NCBI GenBank assembly: GCA_029268615.1
Contig: JAQWNM010000013.1
Location: 89,438-153,437, forward strand
DNA: 64,000 nt
Direction of reading: 5' to 3'
Source of the DNA: SAR86 cluster bacterium
GTDB lineage: Bacteria > Pseudomonadota > Gammaproteobacteria > Magnimaribacterales > Magnimaribacteraceae
The translations under genes were made by a program, and so were the position numbers. Shown here piece after piece: positions 25,734 to 34,242 of this stretch (its first letter is position 1; the number at the start of each line of letters is the position of its first letter). A model generated the notes under the pieces. It did not search any database. It had not been told where the DNA came from and saw only the letters and a list, made by a program, of their open reading frames with translations.

Positions 25734-27833
25734 ATGAATAAGTTAATAATAACCTTTACCTTTATTGGTCTTCTTTTAGGCTGTAGTGAGAATAAAAATA
25801 TGAATCCTTTTTTAAAAGAATACTCTACCCCTTATAAAATTCCTCCCTTCCAAGATATAAAGTCAAAACATTATATGCCAGCGTTTCTTGCAGGAATGAA
25901 AGAGCATCTAATTGAAATAGATGGAATAGTAAAAGATACAAATGAACCAACTTTTGAAAATACAATTGTAGAACTTGAAAGGACAGGTAAGACCTTAGAC
26001 AAAGTATCAAATGTTTTTTTTAATCTATTAAGTTCTAATACAAATGATGAAATGGATGATATTGCTAAAGAAATAAGCCCATTACTTTCAGCTCACGGGG
26101 ATAAGATTTCTTTAAATAAAAATCTATTTAAAAAAGTAAAAAGTGTTTATCAAAAAAAATCTACTTTAAATCTAAATACAGAGCAACAAAGATTAGTGGA
26201 CGAAACGTATAAAAAATTTATTAGATCAGGAGTGCAGTTAAATACTGACTCCATGGATAAACTGACAGAAATAAATCAGCAATTATCCTCTTTGTCTCTC
26301 CAATTTGATCAAAACCTACTTAAAGAGACCAACGAAGGTTATAACTTAGTTATTGAAGATGAAAGCATGCTAGAGGGGCTGCCAAAAGATGTAATTAATC
26401 AGGCCCAAAAATTAGCTGAAAGTAGTGGCTCTAAAGGTAAATGGATTTTTAAACCCACCAGGGTCAGTATGTATCCTTTCTTAACCTACTCAACTAAAAG
26501 AGATTTAAGAGAAAAGCTGTATAAATCATATATTAAAAGAGGGGATAATGATAATGGAAAAGATAATAAGAATTTAGCAATACAGATGGCTGACCTTAGA
26601 ACCCAAAAAGCAAATTTATTAGGTTATAAAACCCATGCAGATTTTATTCTTGAAAATACCATGGCGAAAAATACTCAGCAAGTTAAAAATCTTTTAGATC
26701 AAGTTTGGGTACCTGGCCTAGAAAGAGCTAAGAGTGAAGCTAAGGAAATGCAAAATCTTATTCAAGAAGAAGGTAAGAATTTTAAATTGGCTGCATGGGA
26801 TTGGTGGCATTATTCAGAAAAAATACGCCAACTCAAGTATGACTTTTCAGAGGAGGAGATAAAGCCCTATTTTAGCGAAAACAAAGTGCTACAAGGAGCT
26901 TTTGATGTTGCTACTAAATTATTTGAAATTAATTTTACGGAAAGATTTGATTTGCCTAAATACAGAGAAAATATAAGAACATTTGAAGTTAAGAACTTAT
27001 CTGGTGAGGTCATAGGTATTTTTTACACAGATTATACGGTAAGATCAAACAAAGGTGGCGGAGCTTGGATGAACACCTTTAGAAGTCAAAGTAAATTTGA
27101 CGGAAAGCAGATACCCTTGGTTATGAATACTTGTAACTTCCCTCCTCCTAATGAAGATGGAGTAAGCTTGCTGTCCTTTGAGCAAGTAACAACTTTGTTT
27201 CATGAATTTGGTCATGCACTTCACGGTTTACTTTCAGATGCTACATATCCAAGCCTATCAGGCACTAGAGTTACCCGTGATTATGTAGAATTTCCCTCTC
27301 AAATGATGGAAAATTGGGCCGGAGAGCCAGAAGTTATTGCTTCTTTTGCAAAACATTATCAAACTGATGAGCCCATTCCTGAAGAACTACTTAAAAAAAT
27401 TACTAAAGCATCAAAATTTAATCAGGGCTTTTCAACGACTGAGTATGTTGCAGCTGCATATCTTGATATGGCATGGCATACTCAAGATCAAAAAATAGAA
27501 GATGCAAATATTTTTGAAAAAAACACTCTAGACTCCCTCGGTCTTATCCCTGAGATAAATAGTAGATATCGAAGTACTTACTTTGCCCATATTTTTGCAG
27601 GTGGATACTCTATGGGATATTACAGTTATCTTTGGACAGAAGTATTAGAAGCTGATGCATTTCAACCCTTTCGTGAAAAGGGAATATTTGATAAGGAAAC
27701 GGCCAATAAATTAAAAAAATATGTTTATTCTGCAGGTAATACTGATGACTTAATGACTCAATATAAACGTTATAGAGGAGCTGAACCTAAAATTGAACCC
27801 CTACTGAAAAAGAGAGGGTTAGATGAGTTTTGA
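25734..27833 (+). CDS. M3 family metallopeptidase (oligopeptidase/dipeptidyl carboxypeptidase type), lipoprotein
   Basis: A 699-residue M3 (thimet oligopeptidase-like) zinc peptidase. The zinc motif HEFGH is at about 490-494 (LFHEFGHALHGLL), and YPSLSGTRVTRDYVEFPSQ downstream matches the family. The N-terminus MNKLIITFTFIGLLLGC is a lipoprotein signal ending at a lipobox cysteine, so it works in the periplasm on short peptides, like bacterial Dcp but membrane-tethered. I chose ATG 25734 over ATG 25728 and the TTG at 25698 because it gives the cleanest signal peptide; ribosome sites are weak for all. The next gene overlaps its stop. Confidence 0.9.
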   Translation: MNKLIITFTFIGLLLGCSENKNMNPFLKEYSTPYKIPPFQDIKSKHYMPAFLAGMKEHLIEIDGIVKDTNEPTFENTIVELERTGKTLDKVSNVFFNLLSSNTNDEMDDIAKEISPLLSAHGDKISLNKNLFKKVKSVYQKKSTLNLNTEQQRLVDETYKKFIRSGVQLNTDSMDKLTEINQQLSSLSLQFDQNLLKETNEGYNLVIEDESMLEGLPKDVINQAQKLAESSGSKGKWIFKPTRVSMYPFLTYSTKRDLREKLYKSYIKRGDNDNGKDNKNLAIQMADLRTQKANLLGYKTHADFILENTMAKNTQQVKNLLDQVWVPGLERAKSEAKEMQNLIQEEGKNFKLAAWDWWHYSEKIRQLKYDFSEEEIKPYFSENKVLQGAFDVATKLFEINFTERFDLPKYRENIRTFEVKNLSGEVIGIFYTDYTVRSNKGGGAWMNTFRSQSKFDGKQIPLVMNTCNFPPPNEDGVSLLSFEQVTTLFHEFGHALHGLLSDATYPSLSGTRVTRDYVEFPSQMMENWAGEPEVIASFAKHYQTDEPIPEELLKKITKASKFNQGFSTTEYVAAAYLDMAWHTQDQKIEDANIFEKNTLDSLGLIPEINSRYRSTYFAHIFAGGYSMGYYSYLWTEVLEADAFQPFREKGIFDKETANKLKKYVYSAGNTDDLMTQYKRYRGAEPKIEPLLKKRGLDEF

Positions 27834-28705
27834 AAAAAAAACCTATTCATATTCCTTATAAGAATGGAAAAGGAGGCATTAAGATAGGACTTGAAACTAT
27901 AGCTAGTTCTAAATGGCTAGAAATAGACAGCTTTTTTGCCAAGGAGATAAACAATAAAAAATCACTTTTTATTGACAACCATACTCAAGTTTACCAAGAC
28001 ACTCCGGAGTCAATAGATTCTCAAAAAGAAGTACTAAAATTAATAACTCAAAATCTATCTACCTACCATCCTGATCATTATCAAAAAGCAAAAAAAAATA
28101 TATTTTTCCAGGAGAACTTAACACCACTGGAATCCGCTGCACTCTTAGTACAAGAAGATCTATTAATTATGAGTCGTCAAGACAAAGAATATTTTCTAAG
28201 TGCCGCCTCTTTATGTTCACCTTCTAATTGGTCGCTGACAGAAAAATTTAATAAGTCCTTAATGGATGTACATGATGATGTGCCAACTTACTCAAATCTT
28301 ATAGGTGATAAGGTAAACCATATTTTTATTAACTTGCCAAATCAGAAAATCTTTCAAAGATTTAATTGGTCAATATATGAGAGTCCTGATCTTTATCAAC
28401 CTGCCATAAACAAAAGATCCATTAAAAGAGCAAAAGATATTAACAACTATAATGCGGGGGAAAAATTATTTATTAGAGTAGAAAGGCAAACCATTAGGAG
28501 GTTAGCCATAACTAAATCTATCTTATTTACCGTAAAAGTGCATATAACCCCTCTAGAAGATATAAAAAATGATATAAATTTATTAAAAGACCTCAATAAA
28601 GGCATAAATAATTTAGGGCAATCTTTAAAAAAATATAAATCAATAGATCAAATTGAAGAACCGCTAACAGGTTGGTTGAAAGAAGCTATAAGGCATCTCT
28701 CTTAG
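27830..28705 (+). CDS. DUF3445 protein (heme-dependent oxidative N-demethylase-like)
   Basis: A 291-residue DUF3445 protein. The diagnostic segment runs SLCSPSNWSLTEKFNKSL, then a short VPTYSNLIGDKVNHIF, FNWSIYESPDLY, and ERQTIRRLAITKSILFT near the C-terminus. In the characterised member, the alpha subunit of a heme-dependent oxidative N-demethylase, this domain binds heme and removes methyl groups from amines. Here no partner subunit genes are adjacent. The gene begins with TTG overlapping the peptidase TGA stop (TTGA), so it is translationally coupled to the M3 peptidase. The substrate is unknown. Confidence 0.82.
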   Translation: MKKKPIHIPYKNGKGGIKIGLETIASSKWLEIDSFFAKEINNKKSLFIDNHTQVYQDTPESIDSQKEVLKLITQNLSTYHPDHYQKAKKNIFFQENLTPLESAALLVQEDLLIMSRQDKEYFLSAASLCSPSNWSLTEKFNKSLMDVHDDVPTYSNLIGDKVNHIFINLPNQKIFQRFNWSIYESPDLYQPAINKRSIKRAKDINNYNAGEKLFIRVERQTIRRLAITKSILFTVKVHITPLEDIKNDINLLKDLNKGINNLGQSLKKYKSIDQIEEPLTGWLKEAIRHLS

Positions 28706-28764
28706 ATATTCATTGTTCATAAAAGAATAAATAATTATTATATAGAGTAGTAATTTTTAAAATA

Positions 28765-29793
28765 ATGACAAAAAAATATAAGCTCTTTGGAGGAGAAATA
28801 TCTCCATATTCAGTAAAAATCCGTTCTTACTTTAGATATAAAGAAATACCTTATTCATGGATAATCAGAGGTCCCTCTAATGAAAAAGTATTTCAAAAAT
28901 ACTCTAAATTACCAATAATACCTTTAGTTATTTCTCCGAATAAAGAAGGCATTCAAGATTCAACAGTAATTATGGATAAATTAGAACAATTACACACAAA
29001 TAAATCCATAGTTCCAGATGATCCTAGTATAGCTTTTATATCTTTTCTATTAGAAGAATATGCTGATGAATGGGGAAATAAGCATATGTTTCAGTACAGA
29101 TGGAAAGCTGAAATAGATCAAAACTCTGCGAGCGCTAGAATTGCAGAGATGAACTTACCTTCTTATATAAAATATATACCAATCATAAACACAATCATAA
29201 AGTATAGAATTTCTAATTTAATTAAGAACAGGATGAGTAAAAGACTTTGGGTAATTGGTTCGAATAAATCCACAGAAAATCAGATTTCGGAGTCATTCAT
29301 GAATCTATTGTCTCTAATGCAAAAACATCTTAAAGATAGACCTTTTATATTCGGAAAAAAACCAAGTTATGCTGATTTTGGTTTATGGGGACAAATTTAT
29401 AATGCTTGGACTGACCCAACTCCTAGAACCATAATTGAACATAAATATTCCGGTTTATTACCATGGATTCAGAGAATGTTAAACCCTAAAGAGGAAGGTC
29501 CGTATGAATCATGGGACTTACTTTCACCAACTCTAATGCCAATCCTTAAAGAGGAAATTGCTAATACCTTTTTACCATGGACAGAAGCAATTACTGCAGG
29601 CATAAGATCAAATAAAAAAGAAATTTCTATAAAATTAAATGGAACGAAATTTATGCATAGTTTAGGAGGACCTCAAAAATATCATGTAAAATCTCTAGCC
29701 GCGCTTAAGCATAGATACATGATTCTAGAAGATAAAACATCACTAGATAAAATCCTGGTCGATGCCGGAATAAAAGAATTCTTTGATTTATAA
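28765..29793 (+). CDS. Glutathione S-transferase-like protein
   Basis: A 342-residue GST-fold protein, longer than the usual 200-230. The thioredoxin-like N-terminal domain reads KLFGGEISPYSVKIRSYFRYKEI, with a serine (SPYS) rather than cysteine at the active-site turn, then PLVISPNKEGIQDSTVIMDKLEQ. The helical domain contains FIFGKKPSYADFGLWGQIYNAW. The additional ~100 residues at the C-terminus include LLPWIQRML and HSLGGPQKYHVKSLAALKHRY. It follows the DUF3445 gene by 59 bases and may have its own promoter. Similar long GSTs often accompany HupE and DUF3604 genes in marine bacteria (recollection, not checked). Confidence 0.82.
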   Translation: MTKKYKLFGGEISPYSVKIRSYFRYKEIPYSWIIRGPSNEKVFQKYSKLPIIPLVISPNKEGIQDSTVIMDKLEQLHTNKSIVPDDPSIAFISFLLEEYADEWGNKHMFQYRWKAEIDQNSASARIAEMNLPSYIKYIPIINTIIKYRISNLIKNRMSKRLWVIGSNKSTENQISESFMNLLSLMQKHLKDRPFIFGKKPSYADFGLWGQIYNAWTDPTPRTIIEHKYSGLLPWIQRMLNPKEEGPYESWDLLSPTLMPILKEEIANTFLPWTEAITAGIRSNKKEISIKLNGTKFMHSLGGPQKYHVKSLAALKHRYMILEDKTSLDKILVDAGIKEFFDL

Positions 29794-29903
29794 ATATTAA
29801 AACTAGGATTAAAGAACTATTCTTTAGAAACTTTTACTAAAAAAAAGCTTTATAAATTTTACTGAATATTAACTCTAAGTGGAAAGAAGAGATCTAAATA
29901 GAA

Positions 29904-30857
29904 TCAATTTAAAATACTTAAGATTCTTTCTATCAGCCAAAAGGAACCTACTCCACCTATGAAATAAGATGAAAATTTATGTACAAATTCTTCTATATTT
30001 AAATATTTAAAGGCAATGATACTAATTCCAAAGACAGCTAGAATCAATAATTGACCAACCTCTATTCCTAAATTAAAGAATAGAAGTGAAAATGCTAAAT
30101 TCTCATTTGCTATTCCAATCTCTGTTAAGGCACCTGCAAAACCAAAGCCATGTAATAGTCCAAAACCAAATGCAAAAAACCAAGGAGTTGTCTTAAATAA
30201 GGTCTTTTCATCAATCTCTAGGGCCAAATAAATTAAAGTCAAAGCTATCAAGGATTCAGTCACTAATTGGGGAAGACTAAAAATACCAAGAACTGATACT
30301 GCTAAAGTAATGCTATGAGCAACTGTAAATGCAGTAATTGTTTTTATAAGTGTGCCCAAACCTAGAATTATAAAAAGTAAACCAAAGATAAAAAGAATAT
30401 GATCAAAGCCGCTTAATAAATGCTCTATTCCTAGACGGAAATAACTTGTAGGATAAATACTTATTTCTGAGGGAATAATGATACTTGAGTCATTCACAGT
30501 AACTAAACCTTGAAACGAGCTTTTATCTAAATAATTAATAGCAACTAAAGCATCTGTGGTTCTAGATAAACCTTTTATAGATATTGACTGTCCTTGCATT
30601 GAACTATCACAATCCAAAACCATCTCATTTACTAGATATTTCCCATTAAGTTTTGGAAGACCATCATTGAACTTTTTACAATTTGAAAATGTTACCTCAG
30701 GTTCAATATTATTATTTTTTAAAGGATACATCCATGTGGCTTTGTACTTGCCAACTGACAATTCCTCGACAATTAATCGAGCTGGATTCATTTCATGAGA
30801 AAGTATATTTAAGCTGATTGCAGAAAGAAATAAATAGAGGATTAATCTAGATATCAT
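29904..30857 (-). CDS. HupE/UreJ-like membrane protein with periplasmic domain
   Basis: A 317-residue protein with a signal peptide (1-20), a periplasmic beta-rich domain of about 120 residues, then six or seven membrane helices. The membrane part carries the HupE/UreJ_2 histidines GIEHLLSGFDHILF, FTVAHSITLAV, LLHGFGFAGAL and NLGIEVGQL. Related HupE/UreJ proteins move nickel or cobalt across membranes. It lies six bases after the parvulin gene in an operon headed by the DUF3604 lipoprotein gene. A metal-supply role for the DUF3604 enzyme is plausible but inferred. Confidence 0.85.
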   Translation of the reverse strand: MISRLILYLFLSAISLNILSHEMNPARLIVEELSVGKYKATWMYPLKNNNIEPEVTFSNCKKFNDGLPKLNGKYLVNEMVLDCDSSMQGQSISIKGLSRTTDALVAINYLDKSSFQGLVTVNDSSIIIPSEISIYPTSYFRLGIEHLLSGFDHILFIFGLLFIILGLGTLIKTITAFTVAHSITLAVSVLGIFSLPQLVTESLIALTLIYLALEIDEKTLFKTTPWFFAFGFGLLHGFGFAGALTEIGIANENLAFSLLFFNLGIEVGQLLILAVFGISIIAFKYLNIEEFVHKFSSYFIGGVGSFWLIERILSILN

Positions 30858-30863
30858 AAATAT

Positions 30864-31655
30864 CTATCCTGACTGAATTTCTACAGAATATTCTTTACGT
30901 AAGCCTTTTAAGAAATGTTCCATCTCGATAGATTTTAGTTTAAATTGAAGATCTTCTCTTACCCTAGCCTCTACTTCGTTAAGATTAGGAAATTTAGCTG
31001 GAACGCTATCCCTTATATTGACTATATGACTTCCATAGATTGAACTAATAGGCCCTACCCAAAGATTTGTCTCTAACTTCTTCAATGAATTTAAAAAAGC
31101 TTGACCGAAAGATCTTTCTATTTCTATGGGTGTCTTCATAACAAAATTTTTACCTAATAAAAATGGATCTCCATTTATATTTTTTGAGTTTTTAGATAGG
31201 TTCATTAATGCTTTTTCTGCCCTCTTTAAACCATCCTTATCTTGGTTAAAATAAATGTGAGTGAAACTAAACTTCCTCGGAATTAAATATTTATCTCTAT
31301 TTTGAATGAAAAATTTTTCTAGCTCTTCCTTTGAAGGTTCTCTGACCTGAAACTCTTGTTGTAGAAAACTTATTTTTTGCGCTAGCCTCCTTTTAATAAT
31401 TATATCCCCCTTATCTAAGCCCAGTTTAATAGCTTCTCTGTATAAAATTTCTTCATCAACTAACTGCTTGATAATACCTTCTACTTCCTCTTCATTTGGA
31501 GGTCTTCCTACCTGAGATGCCCAAGATTCTTTTAAAGAACTTAATTCTTCTTCTTGCACTAAAATTAAATTATTGACTATTGAAGGGCCATAAATTGAAT
31601 TTAAGAGATATATTAGAACTCCAAGACTAATAAAAATACTTAACTTCTTAGTCAT
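30864..31655 (-). CDS. Parvulin-type peptidyl-prolyl isomerase (PpiC-like), membrane-anchored
   Basis: A 263-residue protein with an N-terminal membrane anchor (about 5-24). A SurA/PpiC-like helical segment follows (GRPPNEEEVEGIIKQLVDEEILYREAIKLGLD), and then a parvulin-like domain starting FSFTHIYFNQDKDG. Members assist folding of exported proteins. It is the middle gene of a three-gene operon between the DUF3604 lipoprotein and the HupE-like protein, so its likely client is the DUF3604 protein (inference). Confidence 0.8.
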   Translation of the reverse strand: MTKKLSIFISLGVLIYLLNSIYGPSIVNNLILVQEEELSSLKESWASQVGRPPNEEEVEGIIKQLVDEEILYREAIKLGLDKGDIIIKRRLAQKISFLQQEFQVREPSKEELEKFFIQNRDKYLIPRKFSFTHIYFNQDKDGLKRAEKALMNLSKNSKNINGDPFLLGKNFVMKTPIEIERSFGQAFLNSLKKLETNLWVGPISSIYGSHIVNIRDSVPAKFPNLNEVEARVREDLQFKLKSIEMEHFLKGLRKEYSVEIQSG

Positions 31656-31691
31656 CTTAAATATAAAGTTTTAAAATTTATATTTGGGATC

Positions 31692-33848
31692 CTAATTAAT
31701 CTGCATATAGTCAGTTTCTTTTTGAGATTCAGGTGTATACCAAATAGGCGAGGACCAAGCTCTTTCCTGGATTGTGCTTGGTAAGTCAGGTCTAGGGATA
31801 TTTCCAGTATTAATGGCATCCCAAGTAGACCACCTACAAGTTGGATTCTCTAAGACTCTTACATAGTAAAAAGATTTAAGATTAGAATTAAAATCTGGAT
31901 CTACCCATATAGTCTTAAGCTCTGATGATCCTACTCCGTTGGTTATGGAACAATTAATTATATCCACTCTTGCACCATTATCAGGGCATCTATTACTTAT
32001 AGGATCTACAGACAAACCATCTGAACAGGCTACATCATAAATCTTTTCATTGGGCCGTCCTGTGATTTCATCTACCCAACCTTTAATAACCTGAACTCTC
32101 TGCAAAGGAGCGCCATCACTATCACGCATAGCCCAAATCAGGAATTGTGGAGATTTATCTGAAGTTGAAATTATTTCTCCTCCCATAGGTACGCCATTTA
32201 AATATGCTTTTTTTACCATGTCTGGTTGAGATAACACAGAATCATTTAAACCTTCAGTTGCAAAAAACCTTAATTTAATTCTTGTACCTGAAGTTGCGTA
32301 AGTTTCTTTTCTTCTAAAGGCGCTAAAAATAGATTCACGGGTATTTTCCTCAGCCCAGACAACTGCCAAACCAGAAGCGCTCCACTGTTTGAAAGTGCCA
32401 TCATTATAATAATTATCACCAATCTTTTTTACAGTAATTAGTCGAGCATTAACGCTTACATCATCTGCATCTAATGCTAGACTTTGTCCATCTCCTAAGG
32501 CTGCATTTACAGCTTGATCAGCTTCATCCTGAAGACCTAATGCGTCTATTGCAAATTGTTCTAAAGGGGCTGAACCCCTTAAACTAGGGGTTCCATCTAG
32601 AATACCTACTTTTGAAAAGAAGTTTGATTCGTCATCGGAAATTGCCCCTGTATGAGTATCACTTGCACCCACCAAGCCAAATTTATAAGGATTTCCTCTT
32701 TTCTCTTCCTGTAATCCAAGCCCATCTAGGTATGCTGACCTAACATAACCGCCATAGGGTTTACTGTATTGTGCACTTCCAACTCGCATATCCATTATTT
32801 CAAAATCTGCCCATTCATCATTTGGAGATAACAAAGGGTGAGTATCCGAAGTTCCCTTAACTTGAGTTACTTCAACTAAAGGCTCATTTCTCATTCTGAG
32901 TTGAGCATAACTTTTACCCATGGGAAATCCATCCCAAGTTTCAGATTCAAACATCTGGCCATTTGAACCATTTGAATTATGAGGAATTGCTATTGTATCA
33001 ACTCCTTGTTCCCTTAAATTATCCATCCACTCCCAAAGATCTTCCGGGTTTAAAGATTTTAATCGAGTAAAGGGTTCAGCTGTTATTTTATCTCCGCTAT
33101 AAATTACATTACGATGCAGATTTCCCTGCTCAAATGGTCCTGAGCCATTAGGATTTAGTAAGCTCCTATTCTCAGCAGAAAAAGTTGATGATGAAGTATA
33201 TTCATATGCTATAAAAGAAGTGAAATTTCCTGGATCATTATGCCTCTGAGCACTCTCTATTACATCCTTCCAAGCCGATCTATGTATATCAACATCATAA
33301 ATAGAAATTGCTCGAGCCTGGTCGCCCGTGAATAAAGCCTTTAGTGCACCCCAAAAACTTATACCTGTAGCTAGATTTCTTATGTAATAACCAAATAACG
33401 CCCCTCTATCTGCTATAGAATCTACTGTGCGATTCTCTTCTCTATTTAAGTCATGAAAAGGTTTAGTAGCATCTCCATAAGAAGGATCAGACCAACCTTC
33501 TACATTTCCTAATAAGAAACCATGATCAGTCACAGCATAAAAATCTAAAGGTTTTCTTAATTGAAGGTCGTAACCAAGTGGATGCTTTATAGATTCACCT
33601 TTAGCATATCTGTATGCATCATCAGGAGTAGCTGTTGTTCCAAAAATAAAAGCGTCAAAAGAATGCTTTGTATGGACGTGAAGATCTCCAAAATAAACAT
33701 TACGCTCTTCGTTATAATCTGCAGATTTAGTAAATTTCTGTTCCTGAGTGTCTTCCGAAGAATAGTCAATAATATTATCTCCTGAGTTACAACCAGATAG
33801 AATCACTAGAAAAAGAAGACTTAAAAAAAGCTTAAAAGTATAGTTCAT
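31692..33848 (-). CDS. DUF3604 family lipoprotein
   Basis: A 718-residue DUF3604 protein with a lipoprotein signal (lipobox LVILSGC near residue 20). The predicted metal site includes GDLHVHTKHSFDAF near residue 54, AVTDHG, IPHNSNGSNG, VEVTQVKGTSDTHP and VGASDTHTG. These match PHP-like histidine/aspartate ligands. It starts the operon DUF3604, parvulin, HupE-like, with GGAG before ATG 33848. A second, membrane-anchored DUF3604 protein is at 715-2964. The family is secure; the substrate, likely periplasmic, is unknown. Confidence 0.87.
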   Translation of the reverse strand: MNYTFKLFLSLLFLVILSGCNSGDNIIDYSSEDTQEQKFTKSADYNEERNVYFGDLHVHTKHSFDAFIFGTTATPDDAYRYAKGESIKHPLGYDLQLRKPLDFYAVTDHGFLLGNVEGWSDPSYGDATKPFHDLNREENRTVDSIADRGALFGYYIRNLATGISFWGALKALFTGDQARAISIYDVDIHRSAWKDVIESAQRHNDPGNFTSFIAYEYTSSSTFSAENRSLLNPNGSGPFEQGNLHRNVIYSGDKITAEPFTRLKSLNPEDLWEWMDNLREQGVDTIAIPHNSNGSNGQMFESETWDGFPMGKSYAQLRMRNEPLVEVTQVKGTSDTHPLLSPNDEWADFEIMDMRVGSAQYSKPYGGYVRSAYLDGLGLQEEKRGNPYKFGLVGASDTHTGAISDDESNFFSKVGILDGTPSLRGSAPLEQFAIDALGLQDEADQAVNAALGDGQSLALDADDVSVNARLITVKKIGDNYYNDGTFKQWSASGLAVVWAEENTRESIFSAFRRKETYATSGTRIKLRFFATEGLNDSVLSQPDMVKKAYLNGVPMGGEIISTSDKSPQFLIWAMRDSDGAPLQRVQVIKGWVDEITGRPNEKIYDVACSDGLSVDPISNRCPDNGARVDIINCSITNGVGSSELKTIWVDPDFNSNLKSFYYVRVLENPTCRWSTWDAINTGNIPRPDLPSTIQERAWSSPIWYTPESQKETDYMQIN

Positions 33849-33956
33849 TTAATTTATTCTCCATAAATTAATGTTAATAGTTTATGAAGCTTACTTTAAC
33901 TTAAAAAAATTATGTTTTACAGACTGATAAATAAATTATTGATTTAAATAATAAAC

Positions 33957-33976
33957 TACTGTATAAATATACAGTA
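33957..33976 (+). promoter_or_regulatory. LexA (SOS) box overlapping promoter and start codon
   Basis: The 20 bases match the E. coli LexA consensus TACTG(TA)5CAGTA at 19 of 20 positions; only base 10 differs. The arms ACTGTAT and ATACAGT are a perfect inverted repeat. A promoter-like TTGATT (33939-33944), a 17-bp spacer and TATAAA (33962-33967) places the -10 inside the box. The last base of the box is the A of ATG 33976. LexA bound here would block transcription of the next gene. Confidence 0.8.
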
Positions 33977-34161
33977 TGAACGATGTACTAAAAAATAATA
34001 AACCTTCTGGTATGCCAATGGCATGGAGATTAGAATTAGAACTTAAAAATACAACTCAAAGCGGGGAGTGGATAGATAGACTGATTACTTCTATTTACTT
34101 AGCTATTACAGGTTCTATTGTCTCCATATTTATTGCTCTATCTCTAGGGTTAAGCATTTAA
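33976..34161 (+). CDS. Small SOS-box-controlled membrane protein
   Basis: A 61-residue protein with a soluble, charged N-terminal half (MAWRLELELKN) and one C-terminal membrane helix (about 36-59). I find no family name for it. Its ATG is the last base of a near-perfect LexA box, and the deduced transcription start is within a few bases of the ATG, so the mRNA would be leaderless; no ribosome site exists. Small membrane proteins under LexA control include cell-division inhibitors and TisB-like toxins in other bacteria, but no homology is claimed. A T-run follows at 34191-34199. Existence as a gene rests mainly on the LexA site. Confidence 0.65.
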   Translation: MNDVLKNNKPSGMPMAWRLELELKNTTQSGEWIDRLITSIYLAITGSIVSIFIALSLGLSI

Positions 34162-34199
34162 GTAAAATTCTTTAATCATACTGAAAAGTCTTTTTTTTT

Positions 34200-34225
34200 G
34201 GTAATATAACGACGTTTATATTACC
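34200..34225. promoter_or_regulatory. 10-6-10 palindrome, candidate operator of the acyl-CoA dehydrogenase operon
   Basis: GGTAATATAA (34200-34209) and TTATATTACC (34216-34225) are perfect inverted arms separated by CGACGT. The element lies 17 bases before ATG 34243 and contains a TATATT that could be a -10 box. No T-tract follows, so a terminator is unlikely. It looks like a TetR- or FadR-type operator, but the regulator is not encoded next to it. Confidence 0.6.
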
Positions 34226-34242
34226 CAGATAAGGACAAAAGC

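Noticed and set aside
29811..29825. AAAGAA-CTA-TTCTTT hairpin between convergent GST and HupE-like genes
   Set aside because: Only six AT-rich pairs and no following T-tract, so it is not called as a terminator.
34162..34199. T-run after the small SOS-box gene as a terminator
   Set aside because: Only a 3-bp ACT/AGT stem precedes the run of nine T; too weak to list as a terminator.
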